Assembly: GCA_903926075.1 (NCBI GenBank)
Contig: CAIYHQ010000109.1
Span: 1-43,412, forward strand
Direction: 5' to 3'
DNA length: 43,412 nucleotides
Source of the DNA: an uncultured Methanomicrobiales archaeon
GTDB taxonomy: Archaea > Halobacteriota > Methanomicrobia > Methanomicrobiales > Methanospirillaceae
Shown one piece after another: positions 8,551 to 17,300 of this stretch. Under the pieces are notes generated by a model, which searched no databases, had not been told where the DNA came from, and saw only the letters and a list, made by a program, of their open reading frames with translations. The number at the start of each line of letters is the position of its first letter. Position 1 is the stretch's first letter. Both the position numbers and the translations under genes were made by a program.

Positions 8551-9909
8551 ATGATAACCCGTGTTGCAGAGGAACGAGTCAGATTCCTAAACAATGAAAA
8601 GATTAGGACTGGAAGGTATGTTCTCTACTGGATGCAGTCTTCCCATAGGACTGTAGATAATCCGGCATTACAGTATGCGGTTGAAAGAGCTGACCATTCC
8701 AATGCTCCGGTCATTGTTTACTTTGGTTTATCAGAGACTTATCCTGAAGCCAACCTCCGCCACTTTAATTTTATGTTAGAAGGCCTTGAAGAAGTTTCAA
8801 AATCTTTTGAAGAAATGAACATAAAGTTTATTCTCAAGGTGGAATCACCAGATGAAGGGGCCCTAAATCTTTCCCGTGATGCAAGCGTTGTTGTAGTTGA
8901 TAGGGGCTATCTAAAACACCAAATCGGGTTATACAACTTAGTAGCTGAGCGTTGTAGGTGTCCATTCATACAAGTTGAAGGGAATGTAGTAGTACCGGTA
9001 GAGACTGCATCCCCAAAGGAGGAGTATTCAGCCGGGACTTTTCGACCTAAAATTACCCGGCTTCTAGACCGTTTTCTCCATCCGGTTGAAAATATAAGTC
9101 CCAAACTATCTTCACTACATTTTGATTTCCCATCTCTTGTTGGTGAGCCAATCCAATCAATTCTTTCAGGACTTAATATAGACAAGAGCGTTCCCGTCTC
9201 CAGTTTATTTAAAGGGGGGACTAATGAAGCCAAACTGATTTTTACTGAGTTTATGCAGGAGCGTCTGGACTCGTTCTCTGAAGGTCGTAATGATCCTGGG
9301 GGTATAGGGAGTTCTAATATGAGCCCATATCTACACTTTGGCCAGGTCTCACCAGTATCACTTGCTATCCAATCTCAGGAACATGGGGGTAAAGGAACAA
9401 GTGTTTTTCTCGAAGAACTTATTGTACGCCGTGAGCTGGCAGTAAATTTTGTCAGGTATAATAATCAATATGATAATTTCCAAGGACTTCCTAAATGGTC
9501 ACAGAATACTCTTAACAGTCATACTGATGATAAAAGGGAATATGTGTATTCATTAGACGAACTTGAAAATGCTTCAACTCATGACCAATATTGGAATGCA
9601 TCACAGCTCGAAATGAAAAAGACCGGAAAAATGCAGGGTTATATGAGGATGTACTGGGGAAAAAAGATCCTGGAATGGACAGAGGACCCAAGGGAAGCTT
9701 ATACCAATGCGGTATTTCTAAATAACAAGTATGAGATTGATGGCCGTGACCCTGGTGGATATGCAGGTATTGCCTGGTGTTTTGGTAAACATGACCGTCC
9801 CTGGAAGGAACGGGAAATTTTCGGGATGGTACGTTATATGAATTTCCAGGGCCTCAAACGAAAATTTTCGATGGACAATTACGTTCAAAAAATCAGAAGA
9901 TTTTATTAA
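8551..9909 (+). CDS. phr: Class II CPD photolyase
   Basis: About 452 residues homologous to class II deoxyribodipyrimidine photolyases, which use FAD and light to split cyclobutane pyrimidine dimers. The N-terminal DNA-photolyase alpha/beta domain spans about 25-160 (YVLYWMQSSHRT, YFGLSETYPEANLRHF). The C-terminal FAD-binding helical domain carries the class II signatures RRELAVNFVRYNNQYD, THDQYWNASQLEM, GYMRMYWGKKILEW and DGRDPGGYAGIAWCFGKHDRPW. Conserved tryptophans of the electron path are present. I prefer ATG 8551 to the GTG at 8542 because neither has a ribosome-binding site and the residues between add nothing conserved. The length is normal for the class. It stands alone in front of a small unknown gene. 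Confidence 0.93.
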   Translation: MITRVAEERVRFLNNEKIRTGRYVLYWMQSSHRTVDNPALQYAVERADHSNAPVIVYFGLSETYPEANLRHFNFMLEGLEEVSKSFEEMNIKFILKVESPDEGALNLSRDASVVVVDRGYLKHQIGLYNLVAERCRCPFIQVEGNVVVPVETASPKEEYSAGTFRPKITRLLDRFLHPVENISPKLSSLHFDFPSLVGEPIQSILSGLNIDKSVPVSSLFKGGTNEAKLIFTEFMQERLDSFSEGRNDPGGIGSSNMSPYLHFGQVSPVSLAIQSQEHGGKGTSVFLEELIVRRELAVNFVRYNNQYDNFQGLPKWSQNTLNSHTDDKREYVYSLDELENASTHDQYWNASQLEMKKTGKMQGYMRMYWGKKILEWTEDPREAYTNAVFLNNKYEIDGRDPGGYAGIAWCFGKHDRPWKEREIFGMVRYMNFQGLKRKFSMDNYVQKIRRFY

Positions 9910-9945
9910 GTTTCAGGTTAAAATAGCGAATATCTATTTCGGTTA

Positions 9946-10221
9946 ATGAATTATCCGTTAGTAGAAAGGTATGGCGACATTATGATCTATTACGTAAATG
10001 TTCCAATGGGCGGGGAGTATACCATTGAAAACCCGTTTGATATGTATAAAGCGGATGATAGTCAAATCTGGGCAGTGTCAAGAAAGGAGGGTAAATGGGT
10101 AAAAATAGCGCAATTTGGCACCGGACTAAGGAAAGAATTTATACAGAGTGTTAAGTATTATCCAATATCAGAAGCGGACGCAGCAAAGATAGCACAAAAG
10201 TGGGGTATAGTGGGTGATTAA
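9946..10221 (+). CDS. Small hypothetical protein, 91 residues
   Basis: I do not recognise this protein. It is soluble, without signal peptide or membrane helix, rich in Tyr, Lys and Asp, and appears to be a compact alpha/beta fold: strands around DIMIYYVNVPMG and QIWAVSRKEGKWVKIAQF, then a C-terminal helix (SEADAAKIAQKWGI). It starts 36 bases after the photolyase on the same strand with no clear ribosome-binding site, so it may be co-transcribed or leaderless. It has no cysteine, so it is unlikely to bind metal. The codon composition is coding-like. Confidence 0.6.
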   Translation: MNYPLVERYGDIMIYYVNVPMGGEYTIENPFDMYKADDSQIWAVSRKEGKWVKIAQFGTGLRKEFIQSVKYYPISEADAAKIAQKWGIVGD

Positions 10222-10262
10222 CTGGAGAGATCAGTTAAACTTTCTCTATTGAATAGTCTCAA

Positions 10263-10655
10263 TCACCCTCTCGTTGTCTTTCGGTATACCATACCCTGAA
10301 AGATAGCAATATTCTCTTCTTTATCATCTGTAATTTTCACAGTATACGTGGCTATCTTTGGGCTAATTGAGAATTCCTCAGCTTCAGCATACAAGGTTCC
10401 GGATGAAGCTGATTTCACATAGGAGATGTGGGCGTTAATTGCTGCCGCCGGGACCCCTTGGGAGTTGGAGGCCAGGGCAAACGCCGTGTCTGCAAGGGTG
10501 AAGATTACACCACCATGCACAGTCCCATGGCTGTTTTTATGTCGATCTCCGATAAGCATTTTTACCTTTGCTCTTCCTGGTGAGACATCCATGAACTCTA
10601 TTCCCGCTTCTTTTGCCCAGGCATCTTTTGCAAAAAACTGATCAGTAGTATTCAC
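10263..10655 (-). CDS. Hotdog-fold thioesterase, PaaI family
   Basis: A 130-residue single-hotdog protein that would hydrolyse acyl- or aryl-CoA thioesters. The PaaI signature is clear: NSHGTVHGGVIFTLADTAFA near residues 42-61, with the His-Gly-Gly-Val-Ile that forms the CoA-binding turn and the Asp that activates water. It continues with the strand INAHISYVKSASSG and a final strand IAIFQGMVYRK. The length is normal. It is monocistronic and convergent with the small protein before it. The substrate cannot be set from sequence. Confidence 0.85.
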   Translation of the reverse strand: MNTTDQFFAKDAWAKEAGIEFMDVSPGRAKVKMLIGDRHKNSHGTVHGGVIFTLADTAFALASNSQGVPAAAINAHISYVKSASSGTLYAEAEEFSISPKIATYTVKITDDKEENIAIFQGMVYRKTTRG

Positions 10656-10759
10656 AATAAAACACTTTAGGTGTATAAGATGATAAATTGGAATAAGTAA
10701 GGAACCCGACTATTTTTAATAGAAAAAAGTTGAACATTCTTTAATACGCACCTTATATT

Positions 10760-10900
10760 CATTTTATGCCGTATTTAGAGAGAACAGAGTGTAATTATAG
10801 TTATTTATTGTTTAAAAGGTAATTTTCTTTTTTGGACATTAGAGGAAAATCCATAAGGGTCAAGTATGAAAACTCGCTCAAATTTCTTATGAAAAATGCA
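10760..10900. repeat. ~140-bp direct repeat, copy 1 (left of the toxin-antitoxin pair)
   Basis: This copy begins with CATTTTATGCCGTATTTAG and is identical to 11988 onward for 41 bases (through GTGTAATTATAG). It then continues as a diverged match through AAACTCGCTCAAATTTCTTA and ends near AAATGCA. Both copies are in the same orientation and flank the RelE/antitoxin pair. The rest of 10656-10995 is AT-rich and shows no gene. Confidence 0.8.
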
Positions 10901-10995
10901 CATGGCAGGAGGTCAGATGGTTTTCACATTTCCAAGAGTATATAGCACTATAGGGACTGATGATTATGGATTATTACTTAAATCAAACAAATTCC

Positions 10996-11262
10996 TTAAT
11001 TATAGATATTTTTTCGATTACCAATATCAATAACAACAATTACCATTATTTGGTCTTTAAAAGTGAGAAGAACTCGGTATACCCCTATACGATATCGATA
11101 CACTTTTCCTTGATATTTCCCTTCAATTTTAACGAGATATTTTCTTGGATTCGCAACAGATTCAAGGAAAAGAAGCTTTTCTTTTATTCGCCTTGAATCA
11201 TTCAAGGGTAATTGATGTAAATATTGCTCTGCGTCTTCTGTAAAATCGATACAATATGGCAA
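10996..11262 (-). CDS. RelE/ParE-family toxin
   Basis: An 88-residue basic protein with the RelE/ParE fold: the helix AEQYLHQLPLNDSRRIKEKLLFL, then KIEGKYQGKVYRYRIGVYRVLLTF and a last strand VIVVIDIGNRKNIY. The Arg-Tyr-Arg-Ile-Gly-x-Tyr-Arg block is the family hallmark. RelE members cut mRNA in the ribosome, ParE members poison gyrase; this one resembles the RelE side, but that is not certain. The probable start is TTG 11262, directly after the antitoxin TAA with no gap and an AGGGAT upstream, so translation is coupled to the antitoxin. It lies between two direct repeats. Confidence 0.85.
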   Translation of the reverse strand: MPYCIDFTEDAEQYLHQLPLNDSRRIKEKLLFLESVANPRKYLVKIEGKYQGKVYRYRIGVYRVLLTFKDQIMVIVVIDIGNRKNIYN

Positions 11263-11490
11263 TTATATCCCTAAATTTTCGGTTATAGTTCGCAAAGGTC
11301 TGTGATTCCCCAATTCAACATCCTCAAGCCCTTTTCTGACGCGGGCATCGGTTTCTTCATCAATCTCATCATCTTCAGAATAGAACCTAACCAATTTGGA
11401 AATAATATCGATTGGAGTTTCTTCAGGTTCACTCTGTAACGCTTCAATCTTGTGAAAAAGATCTTCCGGGACTTCAAGTGTAACAGACAT
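11263..11490 (-). CDS. Antitoxin of the RelE pair
   Basis: About 75 acidic residues from ATG 11490 (a TTG at 11496 is the alternative). The N-terminus, SVTLEVPEDLFHKIEAL, looks like a ribbon-helix-helix strand and first helix. The C-terminus is highly acidic (YSEDDEIDEETDARVRKGLEDVELGN), as expected for the part that wraps a basic toxin. Its stop abuts the toxin start. By analogy with known pairs it should bind its own promoter and be degraded under stress; the promoter would lie around 11500-11560. Confidence 0.8.
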   Translation of the reverse strand: MSVTLEVPEDLFHKIEALQSEPEETPIDIISKLVRFYSEDDEIDEETDARVRKGLEDVELGNHRPLRTITENLGI

Positions 11491-11844
11491 AATCAAAATC
11501 TCTCATGAAGATGATTAATGGTTTTGATTTTCAACTTTGCCATATTATTGACTCCTAAATATAAGATGCCTCAATGATAAAATCCAGATAAATTTTTACT
11601 TATGGATATATGTTTCGTTTCGTTCTCTGAAGAATTATTTCTTTTATCAACGGAAGCATTACGAATCCTGAACAATTTCTAGCTCACTGCATCCCACAAA
11701 CGTATTGAATTAAGTTTCAATTATAAGTGGAACATGAATTGATTTCATGTACCCCTCATCTGTGTCTATGTATTAATTCTTTTCTTACTTCTTTATAGGC
11801 CGGGTGTACTCTTGAATATGTGAATCAATAACATATAATTAAAA

Positions 11845-11884
11845 TTTTCATGTCCTACACCCAGTGTAGGGGTGCATATGAAAA
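11845..11884. repeat. Nested inverted repeat
   Basis: The inner arms CCTACAC (11854-11860) and GTGTAGG (11864-11870) enclose a 3-base loop. The outer arms TTTTCAT (11845-11851) and ATGAAAA (11878-11884) enclose the whole. The inner stem is G+C-rich in an AT-rich background. It could be an operator, a transcript hairpin or a mobile-element end. Confidence 0.6.
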
Positions 11885-11987
11885 AACAAGGTCAATTGGA
11901 AATTAAATACGAAATCCTACCTATCAATACATATAAATGAGATATTAGGGTATTTTGTCACCGGGTAATGTCCATGGATCCTATCTC

Positions 11988-12134
11988 CATTTTATGCCGT
12001 ATTTAGAGAGAACAGAGTGTAATTATAGCCTTTTATTGCTTATAAGATATTTTTTTGTGGACATCAGAGACCCGATCATAATGGGCAAGTCTGAAAACCT
12101 GCTAAAGTGTCTTATAAATCGCTTGTAAAATGCA
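11988..12134. repeat. ~140-bp direct repeat, copy 2 (right of the toxin-antitoxin pair)
   Basis: This is the second copy of the element at 10760-10900. The first 41 bases are identical; the remainder is alignable with substitutions and small indels (for example GGACATCAGAGA against GGACATTAGAGG, and CTTATAAATCGCTTGTAAAATGCA against CTTATGAAAAATGCA). The copies are about 1.23 kb apart. Confidence 0.8.
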
Positions 12135-12269
12135 TATTTTTAAGGAGTGCAACATAACACTCGAAATTAGGCTTTATTTCTTTAATACTTGCTCAATATC
12201 TATATTTCTTCTAACCTTCTTTTTTCATTCATTCAAGTAAACAAAAAATCAAGAATACTCTTTCACTTT

Positions 12270-12443
12270 TCATTTAATTCCCAGGCGATTTTCAATATCA
12301 TCCCGTGAGATTAAATCCCCATTCTCATTTACATGCTTGAAATGCCTAATAATATCCTGTTTATACTGGTCTGAAACCAGATCAGATATAAGCTGATCAA
12401 AGGTTTCACCTGGCTTTTTTAGAAGTGAGAATTGATACCACGC
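12270..12443 (-). pseudogene. Relic of a VapB-type antitoxin
   Basis: A frame ending at TGA 12272-12270 encodes KKPGETFDQLISDLV followed by an acidic helix and a tail with NGDLISRDDIENRLGI. The Lys-Lys-Pro-Gly-Glu-Thr-Phe core and the DLISxDDxxxxLGI tail resemble archaeal VapB-type antitoxins. The upstream part lacks a start codon and the expected N-terminal strand, and its frame runs into unrelated sequence. I therefore call it a decayed 3' fragment. No cognate toxin adjoins it. Confidence 0.5.
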
Positions 12444-12559
12444 ACGGCCTGGATTTTGTGAAGGTTGCGCATAATAAAGGAAAGTGATCCTTCGAATATT
12501 TTCGGCAAAAAGGAGAAGACCGGAAGGTTCAACATCCCTTCCTCTGTTGCCAGGTTCAT

Positions 12560-12766
12560 GTTCACAAGGCGTAATAGTTCTTCTCTTGAATTGACACGGG
12601 GTTTATCCGCACCGCTCTTCAGCCAGAAAACTCAGTTCCTATCAAAATAAGATTTATCCAGTCCTTTTGGAATAGTAAGGATAGTAACAACCTGGTCGTC
12701 ATTTGTACTGACAGTTTTTTTTATAAAATCACATAAACGATGGGCGTTAAACAAATCTGTAAGGCA
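12560..12766 (-). pseudogene. Fragment of an AlbA_2-domain (Schlafen-type) protein with a nonsense codon
   Basis: One reading frame gives LFNAHRLCDFIKKTVSTND, then VVTILTIPKGLDKSYFDRN, then TGA at 12634-12632, then in the same frame VFWLKSGADKPRVNSREELLRL. The block resembles the IPKGLDKPYFDRNGxxxLKSGADKRRVNSREE region of AlbA_2/divergent-AAA proteins, with the TGA sitting where a Gly (GGA) codon is expected. Stops occur just upstream and the downstream frame is lost. This is a broken internal piece, about 65 codons of a gene that is normally several hundred long. Confidence 0.6.
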
Positions 12767-12817
12767 CTATTGTTAGTGGAAACCTTTTTTGGTGCTGTAA
12801 CTTACAAATTATAATCT

Positions 12818-13072
12818 ATGACAAAAGCCACTTCCATGTCCATCTCTAAATCCCAGGTTCTTAAAAAAGATTCATCTGGAAAGAATAGTAAAACGACAAT
12901 TCAGATCCTTGGGCCTACAAAACACTGGCTTAACCAGATAATTGAAGAGAAGGGTTTTTCGACCTATGATGCAGCAATTATGTATCTCATAGAAGAAAGG
13001 CAAAAAAACCTGCCCTCTGGTTTCGGTAGCCGGCCGGACTTAGAAGATTATGTCTGTCCTGGAGAGGATTAA
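12818..13072 (+). CDS. Probable antitoxin partner of a broken PIN toxin
   Basis: An 84-residue small protein with a basic, Ser-rich N-terminus, a central TTIQILGPTKHWLNQIIEEKGFSTYDAAIMYLIEE that reads as a strand-helix-helix DNA-binding unit, and a short acidic tail (DLEDYVCPGED). Size, layout and the 23-base overlap with a downstream PIN-domain frame identify it as a likely VapB-like antitoxin. The start ATG at 12818 has a Met alternative seven codons in. Because its toxin is disrupted, the gene may be under relaxed selection, although its own frame is intact. Confidence 0.65.
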   Translation: MTKATSMSISKSQVLKKDSSGKNSKTTIQILGPTKHWLNQIIEEKGFSTYDAAIMYLIEERQKNLPSGFGSRPDLEDYVCPGED

Positions 13073-13291
13073 AATCGTCATAGTCATTGATACATGGGCA
13101 TGGATAGAGTATTGGAGTGGTAAAAACCGAAGGGTTCGTGACTATATCGATGGTTCCGGAGAATGCTGAAGGAGGGTGGTATTGGTGATGCAATAATTTA
13201 TGCAACCCCTCAAGTGCATCATGGTGAAGTCCTTACTGGAGACCCCCATTTCAGGGATTTACCTGGTGTTATCTATATTACAAGAGAATAA
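13050..13291 (+). pseudogene. PIN-domain (VapC-like) toxin with internal deletion
   Basis: An ATG at 13050, overlapping the antitoxin end, opens MSVLERIKIVIVIDTWAWIEYW, the first strand and first acidic Asp of a PIN ribonuclease. The frame hits TGA at 13167. After a frame change, KEGGIGDAIIYATPQVHH and then VLTGDPHFRDLPGVIYITRE follow, ending at TAA 13291; these are the last two PIN motifs with their Asp residues. About 60-80 central residues are missing, so the protein is not functional. Both halves are recognisable, so the deletion is probably recent. Confidence 0.75.
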
Positions 13292-13334
13292 TATTCTTTC
13301 CTGTTAATTTCGCATCACTTTCATTATAAAATGG

Positions 13335-14336
13335 TTATTGAAAAACTTTCGATAATTCAACAAGTGAGAACCATCTATCTGGATCGGTATGCCAGGCATT
13401 TATTTTCAGGTTACATGGCCGGATAGTATCTTCTATCCTTTTACGACTGAATTTTCGGGAGATTTCGGTAAAAATTGATTCACCCTTCTTAATATGAACT
13501 GTAAGAGGGATCTTCTCGAAAATCACGGTAACAGGCCGGTTAGCAACGAGGTGCATCTCAATCTGTTCACGCCCTGTATTATAAAAAGCAAGATGATCGA
13601 AATCATCCAACTCGAAATCTGCTGATACTTCCCTGTTAATGACATTAAGTATGTTTTTATTAAATTCTGCAGTGATTCCAAGGGAGTCATTGTATGCCGC
13701 TTCAAGAATGACGGGATCTTTTACCATATCAATGCCTAGGAGAAAACGGTCTCCGGGATTCATCGCCCTGCTGACATCGCAAAAGAGTGTATACATCTCT
13801 TCATCTGTGAAATTTCCAATAGTACTTCCAAGAAGGATGAATATCGTATTTTCAACGTGTGGCAGATGATGGAGATGACGTGTAAAATCGGCCACATATC
13901 CAAGAACCTGGATCCGGGGAAATTGAGAAGTTAGACATCTTGCTGCCTCATACAGGGCAGATTCTGAAACATCAAACGCAATATACCTGATACCTTCTCC
14001 CTGTAGATAGGAAGATGCCCTTATCAGCCGTGCAATTTTCGTGTCTGATCCAGAACCCATTTCTACCAGGTCTATCTGCGAGGAGGAACCAATGATATAG
14101 GGTGCAATATTCTCAAGTATCGAGATTTCAGTCCTGGTAAGGTAATATTCGGGCAGGGTACAAATCTCTTCAAAGAGCTGTGAACCATTTAAATCGTAAA
14201 AATACTTACTTGGGATATATTTCTTTTTTCCTGTCATTCCCAGTGTAATATCCTGAACGAGATGGTCTGCAAAGGAGTAGTCAAGATAGTTATAAATTTC
14301 ACATCTGGAGTTCAGGACTTGTTTTTTTCCTTTCAT
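13335..14336 (-). CDS. egtD: L-histidine N-alpha-methyltransferase (EgtD)
   Basis: A 333-residue SAM-dependent enzyme that trimethylates the alpha-amino group of histidine to hercynine, the first step to ergothioneine. The family signatures are seen in order: YIPSKYFYDLNGSQLFEEIC (residues 40-59), PEYYLTRTE, the SAM loop VEMGSGSDTKIARL (91-104), FDVSESAL (121-128), LGSTIGNFTDEE (169-180) and HIKKGESIFTEISRKF (281-296). In the characterised mycobacterial enzyme, Asn, Glu and Ser at the equivalents of Asn175, Glu291 and Ser293 bind histidine, and all three are kept here. The length is normal. It is the last gene of an operon, starting 12 bases after the fusion enzyme that would use its product. 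Confidence 0.93.
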   Translation of the reverse strand: MKGKKQVLNSRCEIYNYLDYSFADHLVQDITLGMTGKKKYIPSKYFYDLNGSQLFEEICTLPEYYLTRTEISILENIAPYIIGSSSQIDLVEMGSGSDTKIARLIRASSYLQGEGIRYIAFDVSESALYEAARCLTSQFPRIQVLGYVADFTRHLHHLPHVENTIFILLGSTIGNFTDEEMYTLFCDVSRAMNPGDRFLLGIDMVKDPVILEAAYNDSLGITAEFNKNILNVINREVSADFELDDFDHLAFYNTGREQIEMHLVANRPVTVIFEKIPLTVHIKKGESIFTEISRKFSRKRIEDTIRPCNLKINAWHTDPDRWFSLVELSKVFQ

Positions 14337-14348
14337 TATTTTTCTCTT

Positions 14349-17300
14349 TTACCGGCAGGTGACAAACCTCACCAGGGGTTTTTGTTCTGTGACAAGAACT
14401 TGCAATTCCTGGAGAAATCTATCAACTTCTTCACAGGTTGAATGAATACCCAGAGATATACGGATTGAGCAGTGCACTTCTTCATCTGATAAATTCATGG
14501 CACACAGTATATGTGAGGGTTTAGGAGACCCTGAATGGCAGGCCGACCCGGCAGATATATCAATTCCTCTCTGGTCCAGGGCGAGCACAAGAGACTCTCC
14601 ACGGTAGCCAGGGAGGTACATATTGAGCGTATTGGGCAGTCTCCTGGTCGGGTGGCCGTTTAACCGTGCAGCAGGCAGGATCTCACGTATCCCCTGTAGG
14701 AGGCGGTCTCTTAAGGAGAGAATTTCATCTGTTTGCATAAGGTGTGTCCTTGCCAGTTCTGCCGCCTTTCCAAGACCCGCAATACCTGCAACATTTTCGG
14801 TACCTGAACGAATCCCACCTTCCTGTTCACCACCATGCAGAAGAATATCGATGTTGGTGCCCTTTTTCATGAATAAAGCACCTACACCTTTAGGGCCATA
14901 AATTTTATGACCAGATAGTGAGAGAAAATCAATACCAAGATCAACAACGTCGATAGGGATCTTACCAATTGCCTGGGTTGCATCAGTGTGAAACAATGCC
15001 CCGTTTTGATGAGCGATTGTGCAGAGTTCGCGTATAGGCATTACTGTCCCGGTCTCGTTGTTGGCCGCCATAATTGAAACGAGAAGTGTATCAAGGGTAA
15101 TCACGGCCTTAAGATCCTCAGGTCTTACCATGCCGGTCACGTCTACAGGTAGGAAAGTCACCCGGAACCCATGCTCAGCGAGCCATCTGCATGGTTCAAG
15201 GACAGATGAGTGTTCAACAGCAGATGTGATGATATGACGCCTGTCGCTATTCCAGTTAGCAAAAGCGAGACCCTTGATGATAGTATTGTTAGCTTCAGTA
15301 CAACAACCGGTAAAGATTATTCTTCTTGCAGTGCAGCCCAACAACTGGGCAAGGGATCGTCGGGATGCCTCAACCGCGGTCCTCGCTTCTCTTCCCTCCC
15401 GGTAGATGCTTGAAGGATTCCCGAAACTGAGAGAGAGGTATGGCTTCATGGCTTCGAATACTGCGGGATGGACTGGAGTCGTTGCATTGTTATCGAAGTA
15501 TATACGGGTCACAGGTATTCTCTGTTCAGTGATAACAGGTGCCTCTTCCAGTTCCCCGCTGCAAATTGAAACCCTCCCAATTTGACTTTCTTCCTTTGTC
15601 ACCTCGCAGAGAAGCACTTTGTAAACTGGGAATCCGGATATTGGGTCATAATTATTGAGATCGGTGAGGAGGTTTACGTTTCCATCCTGCCAGGCTTCTG
15701 GACCGACATGGCATCCTCCTCCCATATTTGCCTCGATAACCCCTTGGATGATATCATCAGTGACGATTGCCCTTAGTCGGACTTCACCCCGTGGGCTCCT
15801 TACAACCACCCGGTCTCCATTATTAATACTCCTTACTGCTGCATCCCTGGTATTGAGGGTTACGGTAGGCTCTGGGCGTTCCTTAAGTAATCCCCTGATC
15901 CCATGATGTTGTGCATGGAAATCAGTAGTGACTCTTGCCCCTGAATTAAAGATAAGTGGGTATTTCTTTGCCAAATCTGGACGCGAGACTGGACTCTCTG
16001 ATGGTTCAGTGTATTCCGGGAGTGGACTATACCCGTTCTCCTCTAGAATTGTAGACCAGATCTCAAATTTTCCAGTGGGCGTATCAAAACCAGGTCTTCC
16101 ATCAGGCCGAAGAAGACCTTTCTCCCATTTCTTATACCCGGTTATATCGGTGGGTGAAATGACAGTTCCACCTGCATTCTTCACATCATCAAGCGAGAAC
16201 CCGGATCCTTTTAGTACCCGGTGTAGCACATCCTCCTCGGTTTCTGGGAAGAGAGGGCCGTAACCGAGGCGTTTTGCCAGTTCACCCATGATTACAAGGT
16301 CATTTCTTGCCTCACCTCGGGGAGGAATAACTCGTTCCCTCAAGCGGAATATCGGGCCATAGGTCATGTATGAATAATTTTCATAGAGCGTTGTTGCAGG
16401 GAGAACAAGGTCAGCGTACGCCGCATCAGCGGTAAGGTGGCGATCAATGCATACCAGAAAATCAAGGCTGTTCAGGGTCTCCCTCCACACCGGAGTCTGG
16501 GGCCATGAAATGAGAAGAGATCCAGCCTGGATTATCAGCCCTCTGATGCGGTAAGGCCTGCCTTCTAACACTGATTCCGGAAGTGCAATTGCATGTGACT
16601 CTTTACGGTATGCGGTATAGAGGGGAAACCTGTCTGTCCCTATAGCTTTTGAGAGATCTGGATTTGAAAGATAATCAGATCGATTAATGGGAAATTGATT
16701 GCCGGGCATTGTGAAGCACCGGCCGCCCGGAACATCAAGCTGGCCTGCAAGGGCCCAGAGAACAATGGCGGCCCGGATTGCCTGCACACCACTGTTACTA
16801 TACTCAATACCTGCATACATCGCATATGTAGCCCCGTTGGAATCTGCAATCCTCCGGGCAAGAGATATTATCGTTTCACCTGGAATTCCCGTTATCTTCT
16901 CTACTACCTCAGGCCGATAATGCTGGACAAGGTTTGAGAAATCACTAAATCCATGTGTCCAGTTCTTCACGAACTCCTCATTATAGAGTTCTTCTGTAAT
17001 GAGTACATTGCACATTCCCAGGGCAAGTGCACCATCAGTGCCAGGGCGAACAGGTACCCATTCTGCATTGCAGAGTTCAACGGTTTTTGTCCTCCTTGGG
17101 TCGATCACTATCACATCCGCACCGCGTTTCCTGGCCTCCAGGATCTTTTTCAGGGTAAGCGGAGGTGAATCAGTTGCCGGGTTGGTCCCCCAAACTACTA
17201 TCAGGTTTGCATTTTCATAATCAGAATAGGTGTTAATATGCATCCGTCCCATCGTTACATGTGGAGCAATCATGGCAAATGAGACATAACAAAGTGCCCC

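Larger units (their letters stand above)
11491..12269. other. Gene-poor AT-rich stretch beside the toxin-antitoxin pair
   Basis: About 780 bases without a supported gene. It holds the antitoxin promoter region, a nested inverted repeat at 11845-11884 and copy 2 of the direct repeat at 11988-12134. Apart from these I see only short poly-T runs and no tRNA or transposase. It ends at the stop codon of a decayed antitoxin. Confidence 0.5.

Noticed and set aside
10960-11196. Plus-strand open frame of 78 residues over the RelE toxin
   Set aside because: It is antisense to a well-supported RelE-family gene and has a low-complexity Asn/Tyr/Phe composition.
10760-12134. Insertion sequence
   Set aside because: The flanking repeats are direct and non-coding, without a transposase or terminal inverted repeats.
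10656-12269. CRISPR array in the repeat-bearing region
   Set aside because: Only two copies of one long repeat 1.2 kb apart; there are no regularly spaced short repeats and no cas genes.
13335-14336. Generic methyltransferase or EgtD paralogue for an unrelated pathway
   Set aside because: The histidine-binding residues and family-specific motifs are conserved and the partner synthase is in the same operon.
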